From Ornithodoros turicata (lineage: Eukaryota; Arthropoda; Arachnida; Ixodida; Argasidae), in the NCBI RefSeq assembly GCF_037126465.1, contig NW_026999326.1, positions 310,001 to 374,000 of the forward strand: a DNA stretch of 64,000 bases, given 5' to 3'. Shown one piece after another: positions 44,601 through 53,522 of this stretch. The first letter of the stretch is position 1; every line of letters starts with the position of its first letter. The notes beneath the pieces were generated by a model. The model did no database searches and had not been told where the DNA came from. It worked only from the letters and a program-made list of their open reading frames with translations. The translations under genes were made by a program, and so were the position numbers.

Positions 44601-45159
44601 GTCCGACCAAACGAACTGGGACACCCTCTTGCCCTATGTCACATATGCCTATAACACCGCCGTTCAATCCACGACAAATTTCAGTCCATTCCGGCTCGTG
44701 TACGGCAGAGAACCAGTCTCTAACGTTGACACCATATTTCCATATCATCCTTCCACCGACCACAACCTCACATTGGCCGAAGCAACATCACGAACTGAGG
44801 AGTGTCGCCAGCTCGCACGGTGCCGCACATTCGGTCAGCAGGCCGCCGCCAAGCTGCGTTACGACGAGCGTCACAGACATGTATCCTACGACGTCGGCGA
44901 CCTCGTCTGGCTCTGGGTACCCGTTCGCAAACCAGGCCTCTGCGAAAAGCTCATTTGCCGCTACCTTGGTCCCTACCGTATACTCTCCAAAAACTCTGAC
45001 GTTAATTACTCCGTGGAACCTGTTGATTTACCTTCCGACCGCCGTTGCCGTTCCCGAGAAAATGCTCACGTATCCCGCCTCAAGCCCTACAAACCCCCTT
45101 CATCCTCTGAGGACATCCCAGCCAGGATGGCTTCGTCTTCGGCCGGGGAGAAGATGTGA
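41575..45159 (+). CDS. Gypsy A pol polyprotein (PR-RT-RH-IN)
   Basis: Open from the slip site; the first ATG is at 41671 (1162 codons). Positions from that ATG: protease LIDTGA (Asp 6); reverse transcriptase with CIDYRRLN and the catalytic YLDD at about 431-434; RNase H LHTDASGVG at about 577; integrase zinc region ending CLSCQRR at about 836; catalytic core GIDLLGPLPV, LSDRGRPF, YHPQTNGLTERFNH (D, D, E). No chromodomain. It is probably made as a gag-pol fusion by -1 frameshifting. The stop TGA (45157-45159) lies inside the 3' LTR. All catalytic motifs are intact. Confidence 0.93.
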   Translation, partial: PIAAVRGGRAATRITTHKPPRNLITIVVEGLRMTALIDTGAATSVISADICKKLRKVTTPYDGPVLKSAANATLLPAARCTARVGIQDSWYPVQFVVLTSCPHDAILGWDFLKDHGAFIDCSADEIFFSDMPSYEVEHVTISSCKLHGLHDVLIPSRSTVFASLKPVLGTFDSPHIIVNPQNASLSTKGLIAPVCLCTPASGEVAIPITNLLDGPVLLPTGSLVAMYEPHYTHGVVAVIGTPDSKCPTGRPPVRQPDSIFHSMMSPSLLSPEKHRLLALLRQYSSLFDIGASPLGVARHTEHRIDTGDSPPLRQRPYRVSGSEREVIENEVEQMLSKDIIRPSSSPWASPVVLVPKKDGSIRFCIDYRRLNHITRKDVYPMPRIDDALDTLRGASHFSSLDLRSGYWQIPMAETDKEKTAFTTPDGLFEFNVMPFGLCNAPATFERMMDSVLRGLRWKTCLCYLDDIVVFASTFDQHIQRLETIFSCLSRAGLQLNSKKCKLGYDTIKVLGHVVSRDGVAPDPDKIKAVSSFPLPTTLKDLRSFIGLCSYFRRFIRGFADTAAPLTSLFKRNGKFAWAAEHTDAFMRLKTALTSAPILSHFDPSAITELHTDASGVGIGAVLAQRLPNAPMESAVAFASRTLSHPEQNYSTTEKECLAVVWAVKKFRPYLYGRHFIIITDHHALCWLTTLKDPSGRLGRWVLSLQPFDYAIKYKSGRKHRDADALSRCPLPAMQPTEGETDGTISVLSSPPIDLTVLQEHQILDPDFSKIVRHLNGSSPSPDRKFQRRCKNFILMDGTLYKRNYDPEGQRLLLAVPRNLRQLILKSLHDDPTAGHLGFFKTYERIRKRYFWPRMYTTVHKYVSSCLSCQRRKASPSPSAGFLQPLPPPHAPFDRVGIDLLGPLPVSPAGNKWVVVAIDHLTRYVETAPLRSGSSEELANFFIHSLLLRHGAPRVLLSDRGRPFLARLLQDILRACSVAHHFTSAYHPQTNGLTERFNHTLGDMLSLYVSSDQTNWDTLLPYVTYAYNTAVQSTTNFSPFRLVYGREPVSNVDTIFPYHPSTDHNLTLAEATSRTEECRQLARCRTFGQQAAAKLRYDERHRHVSYDVGDLVWLWVPVRKPGLCEKLICRYLGPYRILSKNSDVNYSVEPVDLPSDRRCRSRENAHVSRLKPYKPPSSSEDIPARMASSSAGEKM
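45145..45154 (+). other. Polypurine tract of Gypsy A
   Basis: GGGGAGAAGA immediately before the 3' LTR primes plus-strand DNA synthesis. It is also coding sequence, because pol runs through it into the LTR. Confidence 0.75.
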
Positions 45160-45293
45160 GGGAGAACCATAGCCATGCTCATCGCCATCAGCCCTTTAGC
45201 GCGAGTTTTCATATCACCCGCATTCTTTCGTTTGGCTGCCATAAAACCACACGCTAAGCTTCCTGTCTCTCCCGTCTTATTCGCCTCTTAACA
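45155..45293 (+). repeat. 3' LTR of Gypsy A
   Basis: Identical to 40016-40154. Its first five bases contain the pol stop codon. Confidence 0.92.
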
Positions 45294-46500
45294 TTATGGC
45301 GACTTAGTTCGTGTGTTGAGGCGAGGTGCTGCAGTGTGAGCTGGTGGGCCACGACTGTGGACGTCTTTCTTGCGTTGGAGACAAGGGATGTTAAAGTGAA
45401 TACAGGGTCTTTCAAGAATCCACATCGCCGGTGCATAGGATGGTGTAGACGCGGGAGATGAAATGCTCCCTTTCAGGCGGGCAATGGCACTGCCAAAAGC
45501 AGACGCCGGGCAGTCCTCATCAATGCGACAAAGATAGTGGAGCGGGTACCGTGTAATGTAGCGTGTATAAGCGGGAAGGGTATCACCATTCCGCAGTATG
45601 TGAACCTGTTGCTGTCGCGCCTCTGCCAAGATAGAATACGTCTCCGTTGTTCTGGGGACTCCCAAACAGACGCGGAGACTACGGGCCTCGATGTTGGGCA
45701 GTTCCTGTTCTTGGGTTCGACTGAGACCAAGCAGAATGGGTAAGCTTTACCGCAATGTCCCTAACACCAAGCCCTGATGGACACGATAGAGGTCAGAGCA
45801 TGACGGACTCCAGGATGCACCAGCAATACGCCTGAGTATATTTACCAAATAGTTTACCTTGGTAGCAAGCAGCTTCACATGGTGGGACCACGTCAGGCCA
45901 CGGTCAATTGTAATCCCCAGGTATCGGCAGGTCGTGACAAAGGTCAGGAGTGAGCCATCAATGAAAAGCGGGTACTTATGGAATGATCTTCGTGAGAATG
46001 CCATAGCTACTGTCTTGCTAGGCGAGACAACCAAGCCGCGGTCCAAGAGGAATCTCGAAATGATGTTTAATGGACCTTGTAGCCGCCGTTGGACCGGTCA
46101 GATACATATGTCGTCAGGATATATTGTAATGTGAGTGTGATTATGAAGCTGCGCAAGAAGAGAAGCCATGATGATATTGAATAAGAGGGGACTGAGGACG
46201 CTCCCTTGTGGGACACCACGGTGCACGCGGAACCTCGCAGTATCCCCGCGCACAAACAGGGAGCGGTCAGCCAAGAAGTCTTTGATCCATGACCAGGGGC
46301 AGCCCCCGATTTCAGCTTCTGAAAGCGTCGCCATGATTGCACTATGGAGGACGCTGTCGTACGCTTTCTTGACGTCCAGGAAGACAGCGGCTGTCAGTAA
46401 ACCTTCGGCCCTTGCCTGTTGTGTCCAACTGATAAGAGTTATGACGCTGTCCATCGCTGACCGGCGTGGTTCCCACTCCAGGGTTTTTGGTTCTGTTCAG
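45294..46500 (-). pseudogene. LINE ORF2 reverse transcriptase
   Basis: Minus-strand text from 46500: PRRSAMDSVITLISW, AAVFLDVKKAYDSV (motif A), HRGVPQGSVLSPLLFN (motif B), ITIYPDDICI (motif C, normally YADD), then LVVSPSKTVAMAFSRR and YLGITIDRGLTWSHH. It changes frame near 46065 and 45735 and ends at the Gypsy A insertion with THELSRHN, which joins to NIYTDGS at 40015. The RT type with a linked RNase H points to the I/LOA/R1-like group. Confidence 0.8.
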
Positions 46501-46560
46501 TGGTGAGTTATTTGGCGTCGTACGCCAGCTTCGATGCCTCCTTTATGATGGGTTTATGTC

Positions 46561-46582
46561 GGAAGTTTGAATTCAAACTTCC
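46561..46582. repeat. Perfect 22-bp palindrome
   Basis: GGAAGTTTGAATTCAAACTTCC, centred on GAATTC, at the left edge of the Penelope-like remnant. The nearby coding text VYRKLCDTGNF starts right after it. Confidence 0.9.
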
Positions 46583-46975
46583 GTCTACCGTAAGCTCTGT
46601 GATACTGGCAACTTCTTAAATTTCGAATCCTACCATCCGATTGAACACAAACGCAGTGTAGTGAGAACCCTACTTCACGCATGTGAAGATTTCGCCTCAT
46701 GCCCGGAACAACGTGCGTCCGACGAGCTGCCAATCATGGAATCACTCATGAAACGAGGATACCCCCTACATTTCGTTGAGAACACACGAAAGCGAATGCA
46801 CGAACCAAGGACCCGAAGGAAAGACGATTTCTGACACGGCATCGTCACCATCCCATACGTCAAAGGTGTATCAGAGTCCATTCGGTGAGCCCTCCTCCCG
46901 TTAAAAATCAAGACTGCATTCAAGCCCTGCCTAAAACTTGGTTCACTCATTCCCAGGCCAACAGACCCTATCCCC
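46583..46975 (+). pseudogene. Penelope-like element, end of reverse transcriptase
   Basis: Plus-strand text VYRKLCDTGNFLNFESYHP, HKRSVVRTLLHACEDF, MESLMKRGYPLHFVEN and, after a stop, IVTIPYVKGVSESIR and KIKTAFKPCLKLGSLIP. This is the region between RT and the GIY-YIG domain in Penelope-like elements (the HKR..V..L, RGYP and PY..G.S signatures). The match breaks off at about 46975. The remaining C-terminal part is found at 47680-48098. Confidence 0.75.
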
Positions 46976-47640
46976 CCTCCCCCTCGCATACGACGTTTCT
47001 TCGACTCAGATACGCCGAGCTTTGAGCTCGTGACGTCACTCCCAACGGAGAATCGTCGGGCCCACCCGCAAACGGCATTTCCTCGGAGCAGCCTATGAGC
47101 CGGTGCAAAGTTTGTACTCGTGCCCTTGCTGGCATTTCTCGTCATAAGTGCGAGCTATTATAGGCTGGCATAACATACGTGACATGTATCACTTGAGAAA
47201 TATGCAATATAACTTTGTATAGATACAATATCTGGTAACCAAAGGCAACAAACACGGCGCGTCGATCATCAACGTGGAAATCTCTTGCCTGTACTTTCGC
47301 TTTCGTTCGCTGTTCCCCCTCGTCTCCCAGTACGGATGAAAGGCGAAAATTGCTGCTGCTGCTAAGAAAGGAAAAAAAGAAAAAAGAAAAAGAAAACTGA
47401 TTCTTCTCAAAAAGCCACAAAAAGTGTTGCAGGGGAAGGATTGAAGAAGGCCGTCCAGAACACTCTACTAGGTGCCGCGATTCCGAGGCCACAGGGAGAC
47501 GACAATCGAACAATGGCTAGCAAGTGGGATGGCATGCGTTTTGTCACTCCCGTGTTCCCATTTATTTTCATTTGCAGCCAATTCTGCCTGGTGCACTTTA
47601 TTCTGTCTTCCACTTGCGCGTACTTCGCGGCCACACCGTC
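46976..47640. other. Foreign sequence inside the Penelope-like element
   Basis: About 650 bp without recognisable coding text separates the two Penelope-like pieces. It contains an A/G-rich tract (GGAAAAAAAGAAAAAAG near 47370) on the plus strand. Probably an insertion, but no TSD or terminal repeat was identified. Confidence 0.4.
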
Positions 47641-47679
47641 TATGCCCACACAGCTGAGCGGCTGTGCAGACGGTCGTTT

Positions 47680-48098
47680 CCGGCCAGGCATGCGATTGGT
47701 CAAGACGGACACGTCACTTCCTGCGCTTGCCGCTCCAATCTGTTCACCTCGGATGTCGGCGTCCCCATTCGACGGCTATTGTTCGTGGAGCTGAACGTAA
47801 AAATGTCGAACGCTCCGCGTTCTTGCGTCGAGAAAACGTCGTATGCGGGTCAGCCTTAATGGAGCATAAACGCGACGTACGTAACTCAACAAACGCAGCG
47901 CGATTTAAGACTGAGCTCACCGAGCATTGTTGGCAAACAGACCACTCTTTTGACTACGCCAATGCTGTAACCTTAGCGAGGGAACAAAGGTGGGATCCCA
48001 GGAAAATGCTTGAGTCATGGCACGTGCGAGGAGAACCTTCAGTGTGTAATACCAGTCGCGGCCCCCTCCCCCAAGTGTTCGCCGACCTGGTTAAGTAA
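47680..48098 (+). pseudogene. Penelope-like element, C-terminal part after GIY-YIG
   Basis: Text: ENVVCGSALMEHKRDVRNST, RFKTELTEHCWQTDHSFDY, REQRWDPRKMLESWHV, SVCNTSRGPLPQVFADLV. EHKRD(V)RN and the E-x-RW-x2-R-x-x-LES signature match the second half of the GIY-YIG domain and its C-terminal end in Penelope-like elements. The GIY-YIG beta strands themselves are missing or unrecognisable. It ends at a TAA. Confidence 0.7.
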
Positions 48099-48133
48099 TC
48101 CGCTGGTTGCGGTCGTCTCTCATTTTGCTTTCG

Positions 48134-48164
48134 CTGATGATGTCCCCCGCATGGGAGACGAAAC
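48134..48164 (+). ncRNA. Degenerate hammerhead-ribozyme-like core
   Basis: CTGATGA (48134-48140) and CGAAAC (48159-48164) are separated by TGTCCCCCGCATGGGAGA, which can form stem II (GTCCCCC with GGGAGAC, one mismatch, GCAT loop). Hammerhead motifs are known in Penelope-like elements and this lies just 3' of one. An extra T after CTGATGA and no visible stem III partner make activity unlikely. Confidence 0.4.
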
Positions 48165-49289
48165 GTCTGCATTGAATTGTTAGTTGTTGTGTCAAGCCGG
48201 TGTGCAACTTCGTTGTTTTCTCATCATGACCTCTCCTGGCTTCTGAAATATTTTTGCATCGGCTGTTCTTAGGCACAAATAAAATTATCATCAGTATTAT
48301 ACCAGCGCTTTCCTTCCTGTAACGTCGCTGTCAGTGGCACTCGATATTCCTTCTGTGTTGCAATCAGCTCGCCAGCTCGAGACGAAACGGATGGATTTTG
48401 TTTTGTCGTATCTGCAAGCAGTCCTAAGCCACTTTTGTCTCGGTGGCATACCCTTCACACGTCGTTGAAGACGGGGTTGCTGATACTTATGCCATTGTGG
48501 AATCGAACAGGATTTTGTCAAGTTTCGTTTTTCTAGTTTATCTTGAAGACTACTTATCTTGGAGGTACAAAATTTTGCATGACATCTACATGTAACTCCC
48601 AGCAGGATACATCTCTAATATGTAATAAATCAACTGCGCCTTTAAGTATTCGAATGAAGTGACAGCCCCCACTACCTCTAAGTCGAACATGATATAAAAA
48701 CATGCCTATGTTGTATATTCCGACGTAAAACTACTTGTTTCAGCTATGTGCTGCATGTATGTACTACCGAAATTCCCTCTACAGGGATGCAGCAAAATGG
48801 GGCCTCCGGAAAGTTTACTCCATAATCGAACTACAGCAGATCACTTCAGGTTCCTGCGTCGCCTTTCAGCTTAAACAACGCGCCTAACGAAGTATTCTGC
48901 ACAGTGGTTCCAGGAGCGCGAGCACAATATTGCCGAGAGCATTGTATACGACCAGCCTCAATCGCCCATAGATGCACAATCCAGCGTCATCGGCCGGGTT
49001 CCTCCCGTTGCCGAATTAATTATGTCTCATTAATTCACCGCGTGGATCCGTTTAGGCCCATCTACATTTCACTCATTGAATCTCCCACTTTCACGATCTC
49101 ACTTGGAGAATGTCATTTGCGTTAGCGTTCCTCTACGGCGATTGGCGTCGACAGGATCGGTGACTTGATTGTTTTACGTTTGTCGGTATTTTCTATGGTT
49201 AGAATGCGCTTTAATTTATAACGTAGCAGAGGTCTGCTACGCCAGTCCGTTGCTGGAAGCAGCCAAATGTGCGAGCCCTTTGAAGTAGA

Positions 49290-49815
49290 ACCCTGCGCGG
49301 ATGATATTTTTGGCATCCGCATCCTATCCGCACCGCAGCATACACAACACTTTACATCCGCATCCGATCCGCTGAGCAAAACGCACCATCCGCACCTGAT
49401 CCGCAAAATCCGCACGTTTCGAAGGACGCGTAAAGACCGCCGGAAGCATACATGTTTGTATAATTTCGGATGCCTCCATGCTGTCACGGAAGGACTCACA
49501 ACGACAAGCAAAGGTAAACCTTTCAACAAACGTGATCTGGAGAGACTTCTGGAACGCGTTGAACGCTACCTCGTCGGTGCTCGCGCGGATCGAGACGCCA
49601 GAATGCCTTCTCTCCCGTCTTTGCCGTGCATGGTCAAAGGTGAATCCGACCATGCGCTCGCTGTCGGCGCGCAATACAATAAAATTGCTGGTGGAAAAAT
49701 TACAGCACGCGGTCCGATCCGCACAGCATCCGATCAGCACACCGCAGAAAGTGCTAAATTTTCATCCGAATCCGCAAGTATCTTGCGGATATCCGTGGAT
49801 GGTGCAGGGCTCTAA
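49290..49815. repeat. Degenerate GATCCGCATCCG repeat, two blocks
   Basis: At 49310-49410 and 49715-49810 steps such as CATCCGCATCC, GATCCGCAAAATCCGC and TTGCGGATATCCGTGG recur. The block between (49420-49700) is different sequence. The right block resembles 13325-13480. Confidence 0.6.
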
Positions 49816-50245
49816 CTTTGAAGTGGTCGCCTCAGGCAATCACACACAATGCCGGCAATTAGTTAATTGTTTCCAACTAACCAATCAACGAAGTTATTAT
49901 GTAGAACGGCAGTGAAGCGACAGTTATACGTTACAAAATGATGAATAAGGAGCACGACAGGCTGCAAGTTGTGAGAGTTAAGTAGTTGACGCATTTCTGA
50001 AGTCATCAAAATCACCGCAGCTACGCTGAACCAATAGACTGCAAATCCATAGAAGATAAAAACTGCATGATCATTATTAACCACTTGAGCTGTGAAACCT
50101 TGAGGATTTTGAAATCGAAGCAAATACAAAGTTAGATGTATGTGTGAAGCGGATAGTAAGCGATATGTCAGTGTGTTTGTAATCTCCTAAACCAGGGGTG
50201 CCGAAGTAGGGGCACGTGAGGCTAGAAAGAAAACTTAATTATTTA

Positions 50246-50267
50246 ATTAATAATAATAATAATAATA
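50246..50267. repeat. TAA microsatellite
   Basis: Six to seven uninterrupted TAA steps. Confidence 0.9.
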
Positions 50268-50369
50268 AGAAAGATCCGACCTAAGCTTCATGAAAGGTCG
50301 TGGCTGTATAATTGGGTTCTGTGCTCGTGCAGTTCATCTGATGTATTTACGTAATTATGCAATATGAGG

Positions 50370-50500
50370 AGTGCACTGGCAATATGGGAATTCAATATGG
50401 GCATCCCACTATTGGTCCAATATTGGATCGGGTTGCATTTGAAAAACACTAATTGCCAATACTGGTCAAATCTAGGACCAATACTGGCGTGCTGCCTGGG
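50370..50500. repeat. CCAATATTGG-type degenerate repeat
   Basis: GGCAATATGGG, TCCAATATTGGATC, TTGCCAATACTGG and GGACCAATACTGG recur in 130 bp. Such near-palindromic CCAATATTGG repeats are dispersed in arthropod genomes as far as I remember. Confidence 0.5.
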
Positions 50501-50705
50501 TACTGGCCTCTAACACCCAATAGCTCTCTAAGAGACGAGTGAGGCACATGATAACAGCGAATACAACAAAAGTAACACGAGGACAGTCAGGGAACGTCGA
50601 ACTTTCAACCTTTAATCATACGATAAAAAGATGAAAGGTGGACTTTCCCTGTCTGTCACCCTGTTAGTTTCGTCGGTTTCGCTGATGGCTCTGAACCTGT
50701 CCCTG

Positions 50706-50858
50706 CCCAAGCAGCACAATATAGTGAAAGTCGACTGCAATAGGTGTGGACGGGTAGGTGGAAGGTCTTGAACAGGCTCGTGCAACTAAAGGGTATTGAT
50801 AAGACACATACCGTCCACCCTTACTGCACTCGACTTTCAGTACATTGAGCTGCTTGGG
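50706..50858. mobile_element. 153-bp MITE, family 2, copy 2
   Basis: CCCAAGCAGCACAATATAGT on the left and the mirrored AGCTGCTTGGG on the right, about 45-bp TIRs, same inner sequence as 21163-21315 (CTTGAACAGGCTC, GATAAGACACATACCGTCC). Ends 41 bp before the BEL 5' LTR. Confidence 0.9.
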
Positions 50859-50899
50859 TGTGACTGATGCATGTGACTCGTTTTATTGCACGAATATGA

Positions 50900-51246
50900 T
50901 GTTAAAGAAAAACAGCAGAGACCATTTCACTGGGAAGCAGACAGCGCTTTGTCACTGTCACTCGACACCTTTATGACTCAGGAATCTGGTTCGAAGCCTC
51001 CAATGGAGAAGGTGGCCGACTTCCTGGTCACAGGGACGGAAAGGGGAACTTAGACTCTGTTCTTCGCGCGAGCAGCTCGCACTTGCATTCAGTTTTTGTC
51101 ATCAAAAGTTTATTTCGTGTATTCCTACTTTGGTTCCTACAATTCCTACAATATACAGCTGTTTGTTGGTTCCGAATATTACTGAGTCGCCTGAGTTTGT
51201 TTCCTCACCGACAATTTATTCGACGATCAACTTTTATATTGTAACA
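50900..51246 (+). repeat. 5' LTR of the BEL element
   Basis: TGTTAAAG ... TTGTAACA, 347 bp. Compared with the 3' LTR it lacks about 18 bp near the start and about 47 bp after GGTCACAGG, besides substitutions, so the insertion is old. Confidence 0.8.
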
Positions 51247-51250
51247 TTTA

Positions 51251-51265
51251 TGGTGCCGAATCCCC
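51251..51265 (+). other. Primer-binding site of the BEL element
   Basis: TGGTGCCGAATCCCC, 4 nt after the LTR, begins with the CCA complement. BEL-type elements often show TGGTGCCGAAACCC here. Confidence 0.6.
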
Positions 51266-51326
51266 GGACTTTGTGACTCGGACTGATCAGTGAGTGACCA
51301 CATTTGAAATAATCCACGGAAGAATC

Positions 51327-51988
51327 ATGAGCACTTCATCAGAAGGCGTCACCTTGGAGAGACTAAAGCCGAAGCGTGCTGCACAGGGAGGGCGGAACGC
51401 CAAAATGGATAACGAGGTGAGCTCCGCTCTTGAGAGACCTGATGTCACTGCAGAAGAGCTAGCCATGTTCATGGAAAGAGTAGAGGCTAGCAACAGTAAG
51501 CTAGAAAAGATTAATGACGATATAGAGCAACTGCTTCCCAGTGAGGAAATTGAAGAGGAATATGCAGTAATTGCCGAGTATCAATACCAAGCTCTACATA
51601 CGCTTGCCAGGTTGAAGTGTGCAATTAAGAAACTGAGTACAGGAACAAACGGAACGACCCCACAACAGGTCATGGCAACGACCGCGAGTCCTCTTCTCGA
51701 ATCTAACCATAGGATGCCTGTTACCGAACAAGATACATCCGTAAGAACCGTGAGCGGGATAAAATTACAGAAATTAGGCTTGTACTCCGTCACTGGCGAT
51801 ATGGTGTCTTGGCAACCATTTTGGGAGCAATACCGCAGTGCCGTGCACGAAAATCCAAGGCTTAGTACTACTGAGAAGTTTCATTATCTTCGCGCTCGGC
51901 TGACTGGAGAAGCGGCAGCGGCGGTGACAGGTCTTCAGACCACAGAAGCCTGCTACAACGACGCCATTGATAATACTGACGAACAGAT
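51327..51988 (+). pseudogene. BEL gag, N-terminal part
   Basis: From the ATG at 51327: GVTLERLKPKRAAQGGRNAK, a coiled-coil-like acidic region (ERVEASNSKLEKINDDIEQL), then GLYSVTGDMVSWQPFWEQYR, AVHENPRLSTTEKFHYLRAR and LTGEAAAAVTGLQTTEACYN, the conserved capsid region of BEL/Pao gag. The frame is open until Gypsy B begins at 51989. It continues after 57979. Confidence 0.85.
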
Positions 51989-52240
51989 TGTCGGACCCAG
52001 CATCCGGATACCCTCCGACAGAGGGCGCGCTGGGCATCCGACGAAGGCGATGGGGGCGTGACCAAATGAGATAAAAGCGGGGGGTTCGTTATCTCGGGAG
52101 GCTCTTTTTGGTTTGGATTGCGAACAGAGACAATAAACCTGGTATGTGGTCTGTTTGAATCTGCTTGTGTGCTGCTTGTTCTTTTGCGCGCGGAACGGAC
52201 GGGTTGACGCCCCGAGGTTGTGGGAACTTAGGTTTCCACA
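51989..52240 (+). repeat. 5' LTR of Gypsy B
   Basis: TGTCGGACCC ... TTTCCACA. A TATA-like GATAAAAG lies at 52070-52077 and AATAAA at 52132-52137, giving a normal U3-R-U5 layout. CATCCGGATACCCTCCGACA near the start contains inverted CCGGA/TCCGA strings. Confidence 0.93.
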
Positions 52241-52242
52241 AC

Positions 52243-52261
52243 TGGCGCCCAACGTTTGGGG
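52243..52261 (+). other. Primer-binding site of Gypsy B, tRNA-Lys type
   Basis: TGGCGCCCAACGTTTGGGG starts 2 nt after the LTR. The first 12 nt equal the classical tRNA-Lys(1,2) primer-binding site. Confidence 0.75.
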
Positions 52262-52441
52262 TTCGAGCCCGTCTGTTCCGTGGCGGGGAACACGCTGCAC
52301 TGTTTGGTTCTACTAGTTTTTGTGTAGTTGAGTAGTTTGTTGTAGTTTGTAGTTTATTGCTGTTGTTTCTTTGTGTGTGCGTTTTTCGTGTGTTTCTTTG
52401 AGTTTTTCAGCTCCCACCCGGTGGACGAGCCCTCGGAGCTG

Positions 52442-53500
52442 ATGGCTGACAAGGCGAAGGTGCCCGCGCCGCAGTCAGACGCCATCGCAACGGCAGAACT
52501 CCTGTCACGCATGACGGAGTTGTGCTCGTTGGTGGTACAACGCATGGATGCCGGGTCGGTTTCGCCGCCGCAGGCACAAGCGCCTCTACGACTCAACTTA
52601 CCGGTGCCTACCTTCTCAGGTTACACCGATAAGAAGTCCGTTGCCGATTTCCTGGATGACCTCACCGCCTATCAGACGGGTATGGGAATTTCGGATGAAG
52701 TCCTAATCCAACGCATCCTGCAGGTTGCTTTGGTCGGAGACGCCGCCCGCTGGCTTCGGTTGCAATCGGAGTTTACGTCCTTGCAGGACTTCCAGGAGCG
52801 GTTCAAAAACGAATTTCTTCCCCCGGATTACGAATACCGTGTCCTAGAGGAATTGCATAAGCGTACTCAACATCCTGAGGAAAGCTTATCTGAATTCGTT
52901 CGGGCATTGCAGGATCTGTACAGCAGAGCGGATCCCACTGCAACGGAAGAGCAGCGCGTCGCACGGGCGATCCGTCAGTGCCACCCGCGCTTCCGGCCCT
53001 ACTTAAGAGCCCATCGCTTTAAAACCCTTGAGGCGTTGGCCCAGGAGGCTCGTTCAATACAAGGCGACCTCCTGGCAGAGCTTCAATACCGGCCCCCTCC
53101 GCCCCCAGAGCAAGCCTTGGAACCGCGCTGCGCGTGGTCGGGAGGAGCCGCCTCGGTCGAACGCCTGCATGCAACAGGTTTGGGTGACAACCCCCGTAAT
53201 TCAGACAATGCGGAGTCATCCCACCGAGCCCTAGATCCGTTCCTCTATGACCAGAGGACGATCCCCGCAGGAACGAGCCTTGACAGACCCGTCCCGCCCC
53301 GAAGTCGCGGTCAACCTGGCCTTTCAGCTAGCGAAACCCCACGGCAGCGGGAGCGGCACCATCCTGCGCCCCCGCAGCCACGAGCGCCCAACGGCTGTTG
53401 GAATTGCGGCAGCCCTGACCATTTTCGTCGGGAATGCCCGCGACAGAGACCGAACACCCGTAATGTGCCATCGGGAAACGGTCGCAGCCGGCGTCCATGA
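52442..53500 (+). CDS. Gypsy B gag
   Basis: 352 codons from the first ATG of the frame (52442). Core region: PVPTFSGYTDKKSVADFLDD, AARWLRLQSEF, FQERFKNEFLPPDYEYRVLE and RAIRQCHPRFRPYLRAH. Near the C-terminus is the zinc knuckle CWNCGSPDHFRREC. The stop TGA (53498-53500) overlaps the first pol ATG as ATGA. The heptamer G GGA AAC (53473-53479) lies in phase, 21 nt before the stop. Intact; it forms the particle and binds RNA. Confidence 0.9.
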   Translation: MADKAKVPAPQSDAIATAELLSRMTELCSLVVQRMDAGSVSPPQAQAPLRLNLPVPTFSGYTDKKSVADFLDDLTAYQTGMGISDEVLIQRILQVALVGDAARWLRLQSEFTSLQDFQERFKNEFLPPDYEYRVLEELHKRTQHPEESLSEFVRALQDLYSRADPTATEEQRVARAIRQCHPRFRPYLRAHRFKTLEALAQEARSIQGDLLAELQYRPPPPPEQALEPRCAWSGGAASVERLHATGLGDNPRNSDNAESSHRALDPFLYDQRTIPAGTSLDRPVPPRSRGQPGLSASETPRQRERHHPAPPQPRAPNGCWNCGSPDHFRRECPRQRPNTRNVPSGNGRSRRP

Positions 53501-53522
53501 ATGCTCGCTCAACGACGTCGGC
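53473..53522 (+). promoter_or_regulatory. Predicted -1 frameshift signal of Gypsy B
   Basis: Slippery G GGA AAC (53473-53479) in gag phase, 7-nt spacer GGTCGCA, then a 9-bp stem GCCGGCGTC (53487-53495) with GACGTCGGC (53514-53522, one G-U) and an 18-nt loop. The pol frame has a stop at 53461-53463, so the only window for a shift is 53464-53500, and the heptamer is inside it. Confidence 0.82.

Larger units (their letters stand above)
40016..45293 (+). mobile_element. Ty3/Gypsy element A, complete and apparently intact
   Basis: Two identical 139-bp LTRs (40016-40154, 45155-45293) bound a gag and a 1162-codon pol without stops. It splits a minus-strand LINE at its RNase H. The flanks read TATAT and TTATG, so no clean TSD can be called. 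Identical LTRs mean a recent insertion or very short divergence time, limited by the small LTR size. Confidence 0.92.
48165..50705. other. Unassigned DNA with dispersed repeats
   Basis: No gene supported. Listed separately: GGATCCGC-type repeats (49290-49815), a TAA microsatellite and a CCAATATTGG-type repeat. 48300-49250 shows nothing recognisable. Confidence 0.4.

Noticed and set aside
44057..45172. 371-codon overlapping frame in Gypsy A pol
   Set aside because: It is a shadow frame of the integrase coding region with no independent motif.
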